From Phaeoceros laevis (taxonomy: Eukaryota; Anthocerotophyta; Anthocerotopsida; Notothyladales): a stretch of DNA of 28,005 bases. A program made the position numbers and the translations under genes. The stretch spans positions 1 to 28,005 of the forward strand of contig JBNGIQ010009183.1 of the NCBI GenBank assembly GCA_049999765.1. Reading direction: 5' to 3'. This document shows, piece by piece, positions 9,721-19,109 of the stretch. Position 1 is the stretch's first letter; each line of letters begins with the position of its first letter. The notes under the pieces are model-generated. The model worked only from the letters and a program-made list of their open reading frames with translations. It had not been told where the DNA came from and ran no database searches.

Positions 9721-11085
9721 CTATGTGTCGGCCCGAGCCCGCTTTCTACGCTGGTAAGTCCTGGTCATACGCTGGTAAGTACTGGATGGCTGTGCACAAA
9801 ACTCTGCATATGTGCCTTGTGGTGCTACAAGCAACTCGCTGAAGTCTTCATTCTTCTCATTCTGCTCCCATGCCTCTTCTTGGGTCACCAATCCCCGAAC
9901 CTCCTCTTCGTCTTGTTCTTCAGTATCTTGCGTTGAACCCCAATCCATGCCCATAGGGACCTCGTTGCGATTCTGTATGTTATCAATCGTTTCGGAACCA
10001 GTGAAGTTCAAGCCAGTACAATACAAACCTATGTCCTTCAGCTGCCGATCATGCCTCTTTCTGTCCGCACCACTCTTTGTTTTCAGCCTGACCATGGTCG
10101 CCTTCCAGTCGTTTGAGTCTTCAGCCGGTACTGCAAGAAGATATCCCACATGATCCATACCCATCTTGGAGAACATGGTGGCCACATCCACCAGTACCGA
10201 TTCAATCGCATTATGACCGCTCTTTGCTACTGTATATTGGACTATCCAATAGGGTGGGATAATCACATCAAAAGTCGCCTGGGTTTTTTGCACTGGCCGC
10301 CATATATAATCTTCAATCCTCCCCCCCCTATAATGCAAATCTTTGATCTCGCTGATTTTTCTGAAGTACATAGTGACCCTGCCGGACAATCTGATACGCA
10401 CCTGACGCCATTCCTCTTCAACGTCCAGCAAGGACCGAGCCAAGAGCTCACAATTTTGCATCATGCCTATGCCACAGTTTTCGAAAAAAGATCCCCTCAT
10501 AGTTGCCACATCTGAAATACCTGCTGACGATTTTACAAAATTACAAACTCTGTCCTTCTCTTTGTTCCACCAGTAACAGAAGTACCTGTCTTCCAAGTAC
10601 TTAGAAGCAAATCCGACTCTGAATTTCTCGAAGTATTCATCCTCAACAAAGACCTGAAACAACTTGTATGATGTTTGATCCCCCTTGGTTCCTGGCAAAG
10701 AAAGCTTGTCCCCAATATAATCCCAAGCTAAAGTCAGGTCCGAACATCGCCTTATGACTTCATCCAGATGAGCGTTGAATCGAGCAGAAGTTCCATCGTC
10801 CAAAGCTGTTGACTTGTCCAAAACGGCTCTTGGAATCAAGCCCCAAACCCCCTCTACCTCATCAACCTTGTCAGCCAAGTTGCTGTAATCTGGTAGCTCT
10901 TTCCTGCAAAGCTCCATAAACCCTTCTTTCTCATTGGCCCAACTAGGCATAACTTTCTGCTTGAACTCACCCCCCACCTTCATTGCATGTTTGTAATTAG
11001 CCACATCAGGACTAGCAAAGAGTACATTACATGCCCTGTTGTTTCCAGAAAACCATTGATCAACAAGCAGAAAGGTCTTTTTCAC
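9721..11085 (-). pseudogene. Crinkler-like protein, C-terminal part: Walker B and nuclease-like domain
   Basis: The frame begins at a GTG inside the preceding ORF, not at a true start. It opens with TFLLVDQW, a Walker B strand (Asp codon at 11061-11059), completing the P-loop NTPase begun upstream. The long middle region would carry the helical part of the NTPase. Toward the C-terminus comes FDVIIPPYWIVQYTVAKSGH..IESVLVDVATM, which resembles the restriction-endonuclease-like (PD-(D/E)xK, with a following QxT) domain of Crinkler/RHS-type proteins. The tail is acidic (DTEEQDEEE), then basic (QRRKRARADT), a plausible nuclear-localisation signal. The join to the N-terminal ORF is broken by one base in a five-A run (11078-11082, reverse strand). 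Family inferred from architecture; nuclease activity not proven. Confidence 0.75.
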
Positions 11086-11941
11086 TTACCGGGACACCAC
11101 CCTTCGGGTACCACTGAGTAGATCCATCGGCTGAGAATGTCACCACATTCAGATTATCATTTTTACGTGGCTGTTCAACCATAATATCATAGTCCTCCTC
11201 TATTGCGAGACGTAGAACCATATACCACAAAAATGCGCTTTTACCAACTCCTGGTGGCCCCGTTACCAAGACATACCCACAATTTGGTTTCTTAACCTGT
11301 GCCAAGATCGAATCATACAATCTCGGGAAACAATCACGGATGTACAAGCCTTCCCTGTTTGGGACAGGCAACCCATCTTTCCATAAGCCCTTCCACTCCT
11401 TGATTGCCAAGTGCCGACCTGGTTCCAGGTGTGAGATTTCTCTAGTCCGACACCATTGCCAAAATGCTGTAAGGGCTGACGGTGCCTTTAGCAGTTCCTT
11501 TTCCTTATCCAGCAGCAGCAGCTTATCCAAGCCTACTGCAGGACCTGTTTCCTTCGGTGTGAAGGCAACCTTCGGTGTTGCTGCACCGAAAGGAGTTACC
11601 CAAACTGCTAGCTTCTCCCCCGGTCTGAAGACTGGATTCTCTCCCCCCAGCAAACATCTATCAATCGCTAGGGCCTGAGCAGGAGATGGTTTCAGGACAG
11701 GCTCTTCCACTGGACAAACTTCACCTACTTTTGTGCCCTCCAGTACCTGACTTACTTTCTTCCAGAGGTCCAAGTCCTCCTGCACCTTGGTTCTGTCGAA
11801 CTGTTGGAAACGATCTTTCGACTTTTCCCAAATAGCCTCCCGCAAGTGCCCAACAGACCACTGCCGATCGGACAGCTCAACCAACCCATCCCTAGTAGGC
11901 CGAGTGTCATCCTTCACTGCGTAAGAGTAAAACACGTCCAT
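11060..11941 (-). pseudogene. Crinkler-like protein, N-terminal part: header domain and P-loop
   Basis: The first ATG of the frame is at 11941-11939; the frame opens only slightly upstream (TAG at 11977-11975), so this is the likely start. The N-terminus (LVELSDRQWSVGHLREAI, then DLDLWKKVSQ) fits the ubiquitin-like header described for Crinkler effectors. Next is a Pro-rich linker, then RDCFPRLYDSIL and the Walker A motif GPPGVGKS at 11260-11237. The frame ends at TGA 11062-11060, 13 codons after STQWYPKGG. Restoring one A in the A-run at 11078-11082 would put the sequence in frame with the Walker B part, so this is probably one gene of about 730 codons, broken by a deletion or by a read error. 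A GTAAGT on this strand (11089-11084) could act as a splice donor, but no intron is needed. Such proteins occur in oomycetes, fungi and some plants, and are linked to transposons and conflict systems. Confidence 0.75.
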
Positions 11942-11965
11942 GCCATCCCTCGTCAGCCGATCCAC

Positions 11966-12040
11966 ACCAAGCCGCTACTCCACCAAGCCGCTACTCCATC
12001 TCAAGCCGATCCACACAAGCCACTACTCCATCTCAAGCAG
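11966..12040. repeat. Short tandem repeats (aagccgctactcca)
   Basis: A 17-base unit at 11966-11982 recurs one base overlapped at 11982-11998, and ctactccatctcaagc recurs at 11991 and 12023. This lies just upstream of the Crinkler-like start and would be its 5' leader or promoter. Confidence 0.75.
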
Positions 12041-12512
12041 GTGAGCGGCTTCGACACTCCCGCCTGCACTACCGTCTTCATCCACATCTGGGCCATCCAC
12101 CGCGCATCGTCGGCGCATCTCAATCCTGACCAATTCGACCCCGACAGATTTTTCGGCAGGTAGGGATCGCTTCCGGTCCTTCAAAAGTTTCAAGGCCCTG
12201 TAGAGCAATATGTGTTGACACCCTCTGCAGGGTTGTGCCATAGCACAAAAAAGAAATTTACTGAAATCTTATTTAATCTATAAAGTCTCATTACCTCTTT
12301 TAATACATTGTCTTAAAATTATGTATTCAGTGTCTCCTAAGAGACGCACATAGCTTTTCTGCTGTATATGTACCTATATATCCTTTCATGATTGGCAGGC
12401 TACAATTAGGTGTCTCATCATTGATCTACATATCTCCTTTCTTTTATAAGGTCAGCACATTCCAATTTGTGTCTCTGTCTAATTAAGAAAGCCTCTTTTT
12501 AATCGTCTAAAA
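12041..12512. other. Non-coding upstream of Crinkler-like gene
   Basis: No gene supported. The left part is GC-rich with a weak reverse ORF (12023-12241) of no recognised family. The right part is AT-rich with recurring gtgtctc words, one forming a small hairpin (gtctc, ctaa, gagac near 12330-12345). Confidence 0.45.
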
Positions 12513-12777
12513 CAGACTTCGATGGTACAGTGTGGTTTATCATTTGGCACTAGGGGTAAAAACTCCCAAAACCTGCTGCTGGGCAGACTTCGATGGTACA
12601 GTGTGGTTTATCATTTGGCACTAGGGGTAAAAACTCCCAAAACCTGCTGCTGGGCANNNNNNNNNNNNNNNNNNNNNNNNNNNNNNNNNNNNNNNNNNNN
12701 NNNNNNNNNNNNNNNNNNNNNNNNNNNNNNNNNNNNNNNNNNNNNNNNNNNNNNNNTTTCTGGTTGGCGCTAAGGTA
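12513..12777. repeat. 71-bp tandem repeat interrupted by a scaffold gap
   Basis: Two identical 71-base units lie at 12513-12583 and 12584-12654. The next two bases (ca) begin a third unit before the gap (12657-12756). After the gap, 12757-12777 (ttctggttggcgctaaggtaaag) resembles a diverged part of the unit (ttggcactaggggtaaa). The gap therefore probably collapses more copies. 71 is not a multiple of three, so the ORFs here are artefacts. Confidence 0.85.
12657..12756. other. Scaffold gap (100 N) in tandem repeat
   Basis: Placeholder gap; the tandem repeat on its left edge explains why assembly failed here. Confidence 0.98.
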
Positions 12778-12831
12778 AAGCCTCTTTAGTTTTCTCTATC
12801 TCTTTTATTGGGATTTATTTCAGGGACTTTA

Positions 12832-12884
12832 ATAGATTATTTTTAGTCTATTATTTTAGTCGATTATTTTTAGTCGATTATTTC
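12832..12884. repeat. Short AT-rich tandem repeat (agtcgattattt)
   Basis: About four degenerate copies of a 13-15 base unit (aatagattatttt, agtctattatttt, agtcgattatttt, agtcgattattt), followed by TCGA-containing inverted words up to 12928. It lies just upstream of a TATA-like sequence. Confidence 0.65.
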
Positions 12885-12936
12885 ACTCGACCTGTCATCG
12901 AGTTGTTTACTCGACAGTCATCATCGAGTTTTAGGC

Positions 12937-12945
12937 TATATATAT
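12937..12945 (+). promoter_or_regulatory. TATA-box-like sequence
   Basis: TATATATAT about 670 bases upstream of the DUF4283 ORF start, in a region whose composition changes from AT-rich to mixed. It is a candidate core promoter for that ORF; the long leader in between shows no better gene. Low certainty from sequence alone. Confidence 0.35.
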
Positions 12946-13033
12946 GTGGTGCACTGGATGCACAAATGTATCTGGGAATTTGCTTTTCTGGGTCCCAGCC
13001 AGTGCATGCTTCTCCCGGATCGGACTAGTAGTA

Positions 13034-13047
13034 GGCCACTAGTGGCC
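13034..13047. repeat. 14-bp perfect palindrome
   Basis: GGCCACTAGTGGCC, in the presumed leader of the DUF4283 ORF. A possible dimeric protein-binding site or simply chance. Confidence 0.6.
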
Positions 13048-13310
13048 GTCGCCGTAGTCACAAGCCCTAGGCCACTACACATCTCCAAGTTCCAACACGA
13101 AGAAATGGAGAGAGGGAAGCCGTTTCCACCGCCCAAGTATGTACCGGCACATATGGGCACATATTTATCCAGTATGTCCTTTCGCATTTGTGACGGGAAC
13201 TTGTGGCCTTGGCTTCAAGTTAACTGCGGTAGCGCAGTTTGGCTTCAGGCCAGCCTCTTTCTCTGGACAAACAAGATGGCCACAGAAGAGAGATTTCTGT
13301 GCTTGCCACT

Positions 13311-13364
13311 CGAGCAGATCATCGAATTGCATCAATCGAGCAGATTATCGAATTCTGCATCAAT
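13311..13364. repeat. 26/28-bp tandem duplication
   Basis: cgagcagatcatcgaattg... at 13311-13336 is repeated with small changes at 13337-13364, in the presumed leader of the DUF4283 ORF. Overlapping ORFs across 12946-13567 on both strands are not supported as genes. Confidence 0.8.
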
Positions 13365-13615
13365 CAAGACTTTCATCGAAGATCAAGAGATCTCAGAGCT
13401 GGCGAGATATGGAAGAACAACTAGGTCGATATCGAATGACAACTGGGAATCGGATACGCCATGCGCAATGCTTGAATAGAAGCACGCTTAGACGGTGCTG
13501 GGGTACACGGCAAGTTAAGTACCTACCTATAACTGCTATTCCGGGTAAAGCTTGTCGTAGACTTTGAGAAGGTAGAGAGCAGCGAAATTGGCCTCCAGGA
13601 AAAATTGAAGAGGCG

Positions 13616-15307
13616 ATGGCGGCGTCCAGCAGCGGCGGTGTCAATGTACGCGAATGCGAGGGGAGCGATGGTGACACTAGGGTCCTAGGACCCACCGGTG
13701 CCTCGGATGAAGAGCATGACACGGACATGTCCGTACCCGGCGGCGTCGGGCTATGGCCATCTCTCAAAGAATCGCATCCTTGGATTATCTCATACGACGA
13801 CCCTGCGGTCAGGTGTCCGGACAATCTGCGGAAAATCTTCGGCGATGTTTGTGATGGGGGCGGCGCCCAGGAGGATGGCGTGGTGGGTGCTGGCCGGAGT
13901 CTCGAGACCGGGGCGGCTCATCGTCTTTTTGGCCTTCCTAGGCAGGACGCTGACCTGAACAGTAAGACCGGTCTACAAGTCCCTAGCAGTGGGCCCGATG
14001 TTTCATCTCGGCAACGACTCTCTACTCGTGCTGCTGCTGGAGGAGACCCCAAGAGGGGTCCGGGAGGCTCAGACTCCCCTCTGGTTCCTCGTTCACTGCC
14101 CTTCTCGGGAGCCTCGGGAGGGGCAAACGCATGGAAAGAGACGGCCAGCAAAACCCGAAAACCTCTTACGCTTCGTCCCTTCAACAACATGGAAATTTTG
14201 CATGAAGTCATTGTCAAGCAGCAGGAAGTGGCAGCGACTGTTGTGTTGGGGAAGGTTTCGGGGCCTGTACCTTCTGTAAAGGAGCTTACAGAATATGTTC
14301 AGTCGGTTGTGGGCTCAGAACCTGAACACGTGAGGCTTAAGTCTGATGGCAGTTTTCAGATTCGGCTTGCCGACCAGGTTCAGGCAGAAATATTGGTGAG
14401 CTATGGGCAATCCTTCAAGAAAAAACTTCCGGTTGTGTTAGAACCATGGGTGGCAGGGACATCTCAAGAAAAGACGGAATTCAAGAAAAGATTCGTATGG
14501 GTTGAACTTCCTGGGCTCACACCGGATTTATATGAATTCGCAGAAAGGCTCGCTAGTTCGGTGGGAGACGTCTTCTCCAGACCTGTCTCTCTTTCTGCTT
14601 TATGGGATGGTGCCACTGCCAGGTTTGGAGTCAAGGTTAGGTCTATTGAAGAGCTCCCAGCAGGCATCACTGTCACTTCTCCGGACTATCCTGATCAATC
14701 CATAACGCAATTTTTCAACTACCCAGACTTACCTACGAGGTGCCGAAAGTGTGGGAAAGATGATCATCTGCAGGGTGAGTGCCCAGTGGTGGCTTGGCAG
14801 AGGTATGGTACCCCTCTTGCTGAAGGTGCTGCTCCCCTTCCTGGCTTTGTCACCCCACGGCAGTTCAAGGGACTGCAAAACACAGAAACTAATCAGCTTT
14901 GTGGCCGCTGGAGTGCCCTCTTGTTTGATAATCCAGTTGCAGACTACACCACTCTGCGGGTGTGCTTAATTTTACGCAAGCGTAGCAAGACGGCTTCTTA
15001 TTTCTGGATTCCTGAAGTGGAGAGACATGTGGCCCTACCTTGTGCGACTTTCCGGCCTGAAAAGCATACTACTGTCTCCCCTTCGGCTGTCTGGTCGGCT
15101 GCAGAGGTAAAGCTTAAGTCGATGTTGGAGATGGAGAACCCAGGCCTTTTGGTAGCTCAGCGTGAGGGCAGAGTGGTTTCCCAACAATGTCATGCAGTCC
15201 TGCACAACACAGACATGTATACGGCGTCAGTCTCTTTTTGTTTCCTCTTTGAGATTCACTACAACAAAGTGGGGGGGTTTTTAACGTTTTTTAAGACGCC
15301 TGCTTGA
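13616..15307 (+). CDS. DUF4283 / CCHC zinc-knuckle protein, plant LINE ORF1-like
   Basis: A 563-codon uninterrupted ORF from ATG 13616. Residues 1-190 are low-complexity, Gly/Ser/Asp-rich. From about residue 192 (MEILHEVIVKQ) to 375 the layout matches the plant DUF4283 domain: RFVWVELPGL..LYEFAERLASSVG, ARFGVKVRSIEELPAGI, then YPDLPTRC. A zinc knuckle CRKCGKDDHLQGEC follows (Cys376, Cys379, His384, Cys389; CX2CX4HX4C). This pair is typical of ORF1 of plant LINE retrotransposons and derived proteins, and is thought to bind nucleic acid. The 170-residue tail is unrecognised. No endonuclease or reverse transcriptase ORF follows, which is odd because LINEs normally lose their 5' end, not their 3' end. 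It may be a domesticated gene, or a LINE cut by later rearrangement. Confidence 0.8.
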   Translation: MAASSSGGVNVRECEGSDGDTRVLGPTGASDEEHDTDMSVPGGVGLWPSLKESHPWIISYDDPAVRCPDNLRKIFGDVCDGGGAQEDGVVGAGRSLETGAAHRLFGLPRQDADLNSKTGLQVPSSGPDVSSRQRLSTRAAAGGDPKRGPGGSDSPLVPRSLPFSGASGGANAWKETASKTRKPLTLRPFNNMEILHEVIVKQQEVAATVVLGKVSGPVPSVKELTEYVQSVVGSEPEHVRLKSDGSFQIRLADQVQAEILVSYGQSFKKKLPVVLEPWVAGTSQEKTEFKKRFVWVELPGLTPDLYEFAERLASSVGDVFSRPVSLSALWDGATARFGVKVRSIEELPAGITVTSPDYPDQSITQFFNYPDLPTRCRKCGKDDHLQGECPVVAWQRYGTPLAEGAAPLPGFVTPRQFKGLQNTETNQLCGRWSALLFDNPVADYTTLRVCLILRKRSKTASYFWIPEVERHVALPCATFRPEKHTTVSPSAVWSAAEVKLKSMLEMENPGLLVAQREGRVVSQQCHAVLHNTDMYTASVSFCFLFEIHYNKVGGFLTFFKTPA

Positions 15308-16180
15308 CGTATTTAGGAGAGAATTGACACCGGCCCACCTTCCCCGTCGCGTCTTACCCATGTCACCTCGAACGCGTCATGTGGAGGGCTCTTGACGCGA
15401 CAACCCAAGCCGGGTTAAAGGGTGGTCAAGGGTCCGCCGGCGCCGGACTTCGGGTCCGCCGGACGGGTGGCGGCCGGAAACAGTTCCGGCACTTTTTTCG
15501 CCCAACCGGCGGGGGGTACGGGGGTACGGACCGCATTTGCAGGACGTGCGGGCGGAAAATTTCAAAAATTCAAAACCGGCATCATTGTACGATTCATTAG
15601 GGTTGTATTACCACAAATACTGTCAACATAAACTGCCGACCGGCCAGCCCGTGCCGAAATTACATCTTGACTCAAAACATCTTCAGCACGCTAAGCTGAA
15701 GAACATCGAGGCAAGGCAGAACAAACAAATCAGCCTGCCACCATTCACAAGAACAAGTGTGAGGGGCTGCACCTACCAGACCCAACTCACACGCCGCTCA
15801 AAACCACACACAGTGACACACCGCGTGTGTCCACTGCACAAACTTCAGGCCACAACTACGACCAAGCAAACCACATGATCATCAGACACACACAATTGTG
15901 TGCCATCAATTGTCAACGATTTAGGCAGGGACAGACCGGCATCAGCCCAGCCTGCCCGCCTAGACAGTTCCCAAATAACGCAACGACTTGTGACTAAACC
16001 TGCCTCAGCCCACAGAAACGAGGGCCGGACACAACCGACTCGCGTGTGTCCGCCCTTGCCCGACTCATGGCACGCGAGGGCAACCACCACCGAGCCCCGC
16101 GTGCACAACACCAAAGCCAAAATGATAAAATCAGCACACTCAGAAATTCGGCGATGAACAAACTCACACAAAGCAGGGAA
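15308..16180. other. No gene recognised
   Basis: GC-rich around 15360-15580 with repeated ggtccgccggcgccgg-type words and a tttcaaaaattcaaaa motif also seen near 5545-5575. The rest has frequent cacac words. Short ORFs on both strands lack domains. The stretch just right of 16100 probably includes intron sequence of the reverse-strand gene that follows. Confidence 0.45.
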
Positions 16181-17738
16181 TCACAAGCCTGTATGCCTGT
16201 AGCATGCAGTCACAAGGGAAGGCCTCACTTGCTTGGGTCGTTTCCCTTTCCCCTTCTTACCCCGGCGTGTTGCTGCTACAGCTGCTGTACCTGCAAGGTA
16301 CTCTTCCATATAACGACCCTCATATGCATTCAGGTTTTCGGTCCTCCACCAATGCACCTTAATAAATGCTCTTTCACCTTCTATCCCGGTCTCTTCCACT
16401 CTTGCAATCCAGAAAGGTCTCCCCAATAGATCATCCCCTGCCTGCACAGAAACCATGCTGCCCACCTCTATGTCTGCCACATCCCCACGCATAGCCTCCT
16501 CTTCCTCAACTCGTTTGGCTGCATACTTTCTTGCCCCCAAATACATGACCGTTTCCTCTCCCATGACCTGAACTTCGAGGTCATGATCCACAACCACTTC
16601 ATCTGGCATTGTTTGGACACTCTCGGGATCATTAATTTCATGACGCTTGTATCACAACCGTGGCTTCCTAAGATGCATAACCTCATTGGCAGCAATCAAG
16701 TCTACGATCTTCTCCTGGTCAGCCCAAAACACATCCCACCATGCCACCTACTCAGCTGTGTAATACTCATTTGCTGGAGCCAACTCCTTTCACATGCTCA
16801 AAGTCTGTGCCATGGGGTTTGCAGTAGGTCCCCTCCCTCAGGTTGGCTTGCCCTACTACCCTTCTTCCCCTTCACTTGCAAAGGCAGTAGACGAACAGCT
16901 CGTATTTGTGTTTCAGGCACAAATTTAGAAACGGCAGTCCTCCATCTGGATTCCAGCAAGGAGATGTTGAAAACCTTTTAGCACGCATAACAGTTACCTT
17001 CTTCCCACACAGCAACTCCTCCCCGGTGATCTTGAATTGCTGTTGTTTTGAGTGCCCATGTAGCTTCTCCACTACACACTCTCCATCTTTTGGCTTCATG
17101 CATGACCTGAAATTTGGAACTCAATAATGTATTGAATCTCTGGCTGCGGAGTGTACGCCCTCCGTATGAAGGCCTCCATTTTCAGGCATTGTGTAAGCAC
17201 TCTTACCCCGCAAAACAATAGAAAATCGTGAGAACATCTTATCTATTTGATCATGTGTATGGCCTACAAGCAAAAACCCTACTTTGATCTTCTTGAAGGT
17301 ACCCTTCTCCACTAACATGTTCAAGTATGCCATGACAAGCCTATTTTTGTTCTCACGGGCAGTGTTGTCTAGCAGCAAGTACAAGACATCAAGCAAACGC
17401 CATTCCCAGTTGGCGATGACATGCTAGATCATAGCAATTGTAAGATTCCCATCGTTGGGAATGTTAGGGTAGTTCATGAAAACTTTGGGTTGCAGAGTGT
17501 AGTTGAAAACCAGACAACCAACCACATGTACTGACACTAGTGTTGCATTTTTTATGTCCTTGGGTGCCCTTTTGAAATGCAGGAGTTCTATTTTTTTTGT
17601 CCATACCATCGATGGCCAACCCAAAGTACCTCTGGGGTTTGGAGAAACACTTTGTCCTGTGCTTGGAAACTTTATCTCGCTACAGGCTCTATGTTTTGCC
17701 AACAAGGCCACTCTCTGATCTGCAAGTGCACAAGACAA
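16181..17738 (-). pseudogene. DUF7869-like transposon-associated protein, decayed
   Basis: Reading right to left: RYFGLAIDGMDKK (about 17650-17600); a frameshift at an eight-A run (17598-17591); LLHFKRAPKDIKNATLVSVHVVG; an in-frame stop at 17426-17424; DVLYLLLDNTARENKN..YLNMLVEKGTFKKIKVGFLLVGHTHDQIDKMFSRFS; a stop at 17123-17121; and a further segment to 16872. After another frame change, 16609-16181 reads an acidic stretch and GSMVSVQAGDDLLGRPFWIARVEE..KVHWW, ending in a Lys/Arg/Gly-rich tail before a donor-like GTGAGG. The IDGMD, LDN..RENKN and VGHTHDQID boxes are what I associate with the DUF7869 family, found widely as multicopy, probably transposase-related genes. An RNase H-like fold is inference. 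The N-terminus is missing; tandem repeats begin immediately upstream. At least two stops and two frameshifts make it a pseudogene. Confidence 0.65.
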
Positions 17739-17769
17739 ATCTCATGTCATCAAAGTTTACATAGCCTCA

Positions 17770-18384
17770 CCGACCACCCGGGATGGCTGCTGGATAGGCA
17801 CTTGAGCACGAATTCACGAACTCACAAGTTTCAGCAAAGTTAACTTAGCCTCACCGTGATGGTTGCTGTACAGGCACTCACGAATTCATGCATTCACAAG
17901 TATGCAAGGTTAACTCAGCCTCACCGGGACTGCAGCTTCTCCACTCACGATTTCATGAATTCAGCAATGTTTACTTAGCCTCACCGGCCACCCGGGATGG
18001 TTGCTGTACAGGCACTTGAGCACGAATTCATGAAATCACAAGTATGCAAGGTTAACTTAGCCTCACCGGGATGGCTGCTGAACATGTACTCACGATTTCA
18101 TGCAATCACAAGTATGCCAGGTTAACTTAGCCTCAACGGGACTGCAGCTTCTCCACTCACAATTTCATGAATTCAGCAATGTTACCTTAGCTAAACCGGC
18201 CACCCGGGATGGCTGCTGTACATGCACTTGAGCACGAATTCACAAAATCACAAGCATGTAAGGTTAACTTAGCCTCACCGGGATGGCTGCTGAACAGGCA
18301 CCCACGATTTCATGAAATCACACGTATGCAATGTTAACTTCGGGACTGCAGCTTCTCCACTCACAATTTCATGAATTCAGCAAG
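17770..18384. repeat. 212-bp higher-order tandem repeat (A-B-C monomers, about 2.9 copies)
   Basis: Three related monomers alternate in order: A (82-84 bp, starting ccggccacccgggatgg), B (70 bp, starting ccgggatggctgctg) and C (60 bp, starting ccgggactgcagcttctcc). Positions: A1 17770-17853, B1 17854-17923, C1 17924-17983; A2 17984-18065, B2 18066-18135, C2 18136-18195; A3 18196-18277, B3 18278-18340 (shortened), C3 18341-about 18384. All share a gatttcatgaa..tca core and mostly end in ttaacttagcctca. A partial monomer end at 17740-17769 shows that the array once extended left. This is satellite-like higher-order structure, not a CRISPR: there are no unique spacers. Confidence 0.93.
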
Positions 18385-18543
18385 GGAGTGTTAGCAACAA
18401 TGGCGTACGGCGCAACTGCGTTCGTAAGCCGCCGCGCCGGCGTAACTTAAATAACGGAAACACGATTTTTTATTCCAAATGAATGGGATGACCGGAACTG
18501 ACCAGCAATTATGTCGCGAGCGCGTCCGGTGATAGTGTATATG

Positions 18544-18563
18544 GCATGCATATACATGCATGC
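18544..18563. repeat. Alternating purine-pyrimidine hairpin
   Basis: GCATGCAT, loop ATAC, ATGCATGC: a perfect 8-bp stem in a longer run of alternating purine and pyrimidine, which favours cruciform or Z-DNA. Confidence 0.65.
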
Positions 18564-18620
18564 ATACATAAAAGATTGCGGGCGCCAGGTTCGAGGAAGC
18601 AAGCCTGACTCTCAAAGATG

Positions 18621-18653
18621 CCACGTGGCTTGGGAGGAACCCTAAACCCTAAT
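18621..18653 (+). promoter_or_regulatory. G-box and telo-box
   Basis: CCACGTGG at 18621-18628 is a palindromic G-box (CACGTG core, bound by plant bZIP and bHLH factors). Eleven bases on, accctaaaccctaat (18639-18653) carries two plant telomere-type CCCTAAA units, i.e. a telo-box as found in promoters of translation-related plant genes. No gene start is visible close by on either strand, so this may be a promoter stripped of its gene, or a short interstitial telomeric motif. Confidence 0.5.
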
Positions 18654-18661
18654 CCCGGCCT

Positions 18662-18873
18662 GCTCCGACGCTCCGACGCCGAGCTGGGACAGCAGACCCA
18701 GCCCAGGGTTTAATGGGACACGGTTCGACGCTCCGACGCCCCGACGCTAGGCCGGCCGCCGGCCTGGGACATCGGACCCAGCCCAGGGTTTATTTGGACC
18801 CAGCCCGATGCTCTGACGCCAAGCCAGCCGCGGGCCTGGGACACCGGACCCAGCCCAGGGTTTATTTGGACCT
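18662..18873. repeat. GC-rich 72-80 bp repeat, three copies
   Basis: The core gacccagcccagggttta starts at 18695, 18775 and 18847 (spacing 80 then 72). Each is preceded by ctgggacan and by gctccgacgcc-type words. It follows directly on the telo-box, and its agggttta words also contain half telomeric units. Confidence 0.85.
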
Positions 18874-19109
18874 GTCTTCAATCTGAAGGCAACATAGCAA
18901 TGGTTGATTATGGCTGCACCACAAGAAAACAGAACTAACTACAGTCAACAAGAAACTAGTGCAGCCTAAGTAGAAACGCCATGTCATAAGAAGAATCACC
19001 TCAGTCAGATCGTGCCAATCGTGCCAATTGTGCCCACGCCCGGTTTAGATCAAAACACATCTTGTGCCACGAAAGGGCAGAACACATTAGGGGGTTCCCA
19101 AAATGTAAC

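Noticed and set aside
12946-13567. Several overlapping ORFs before the DUF4283 gene
   Set aside because: Three frames are open at once, none has a domain, and a tandem duplication runs through them; more likely a leader region.
17770-18384. Regularly spaced repeats considered as a CRISPR array
   Set aside because: Intervals between the shared words are themselves repeated every 212 bp, so there are no unique spacers, and the genome context is eukaryotic.
18576-18605. ggttcga next to a GC-rich stem, like a tRNA T-arm
   Set aside because: No matching acceptor, D or anticodon arms on either strand.
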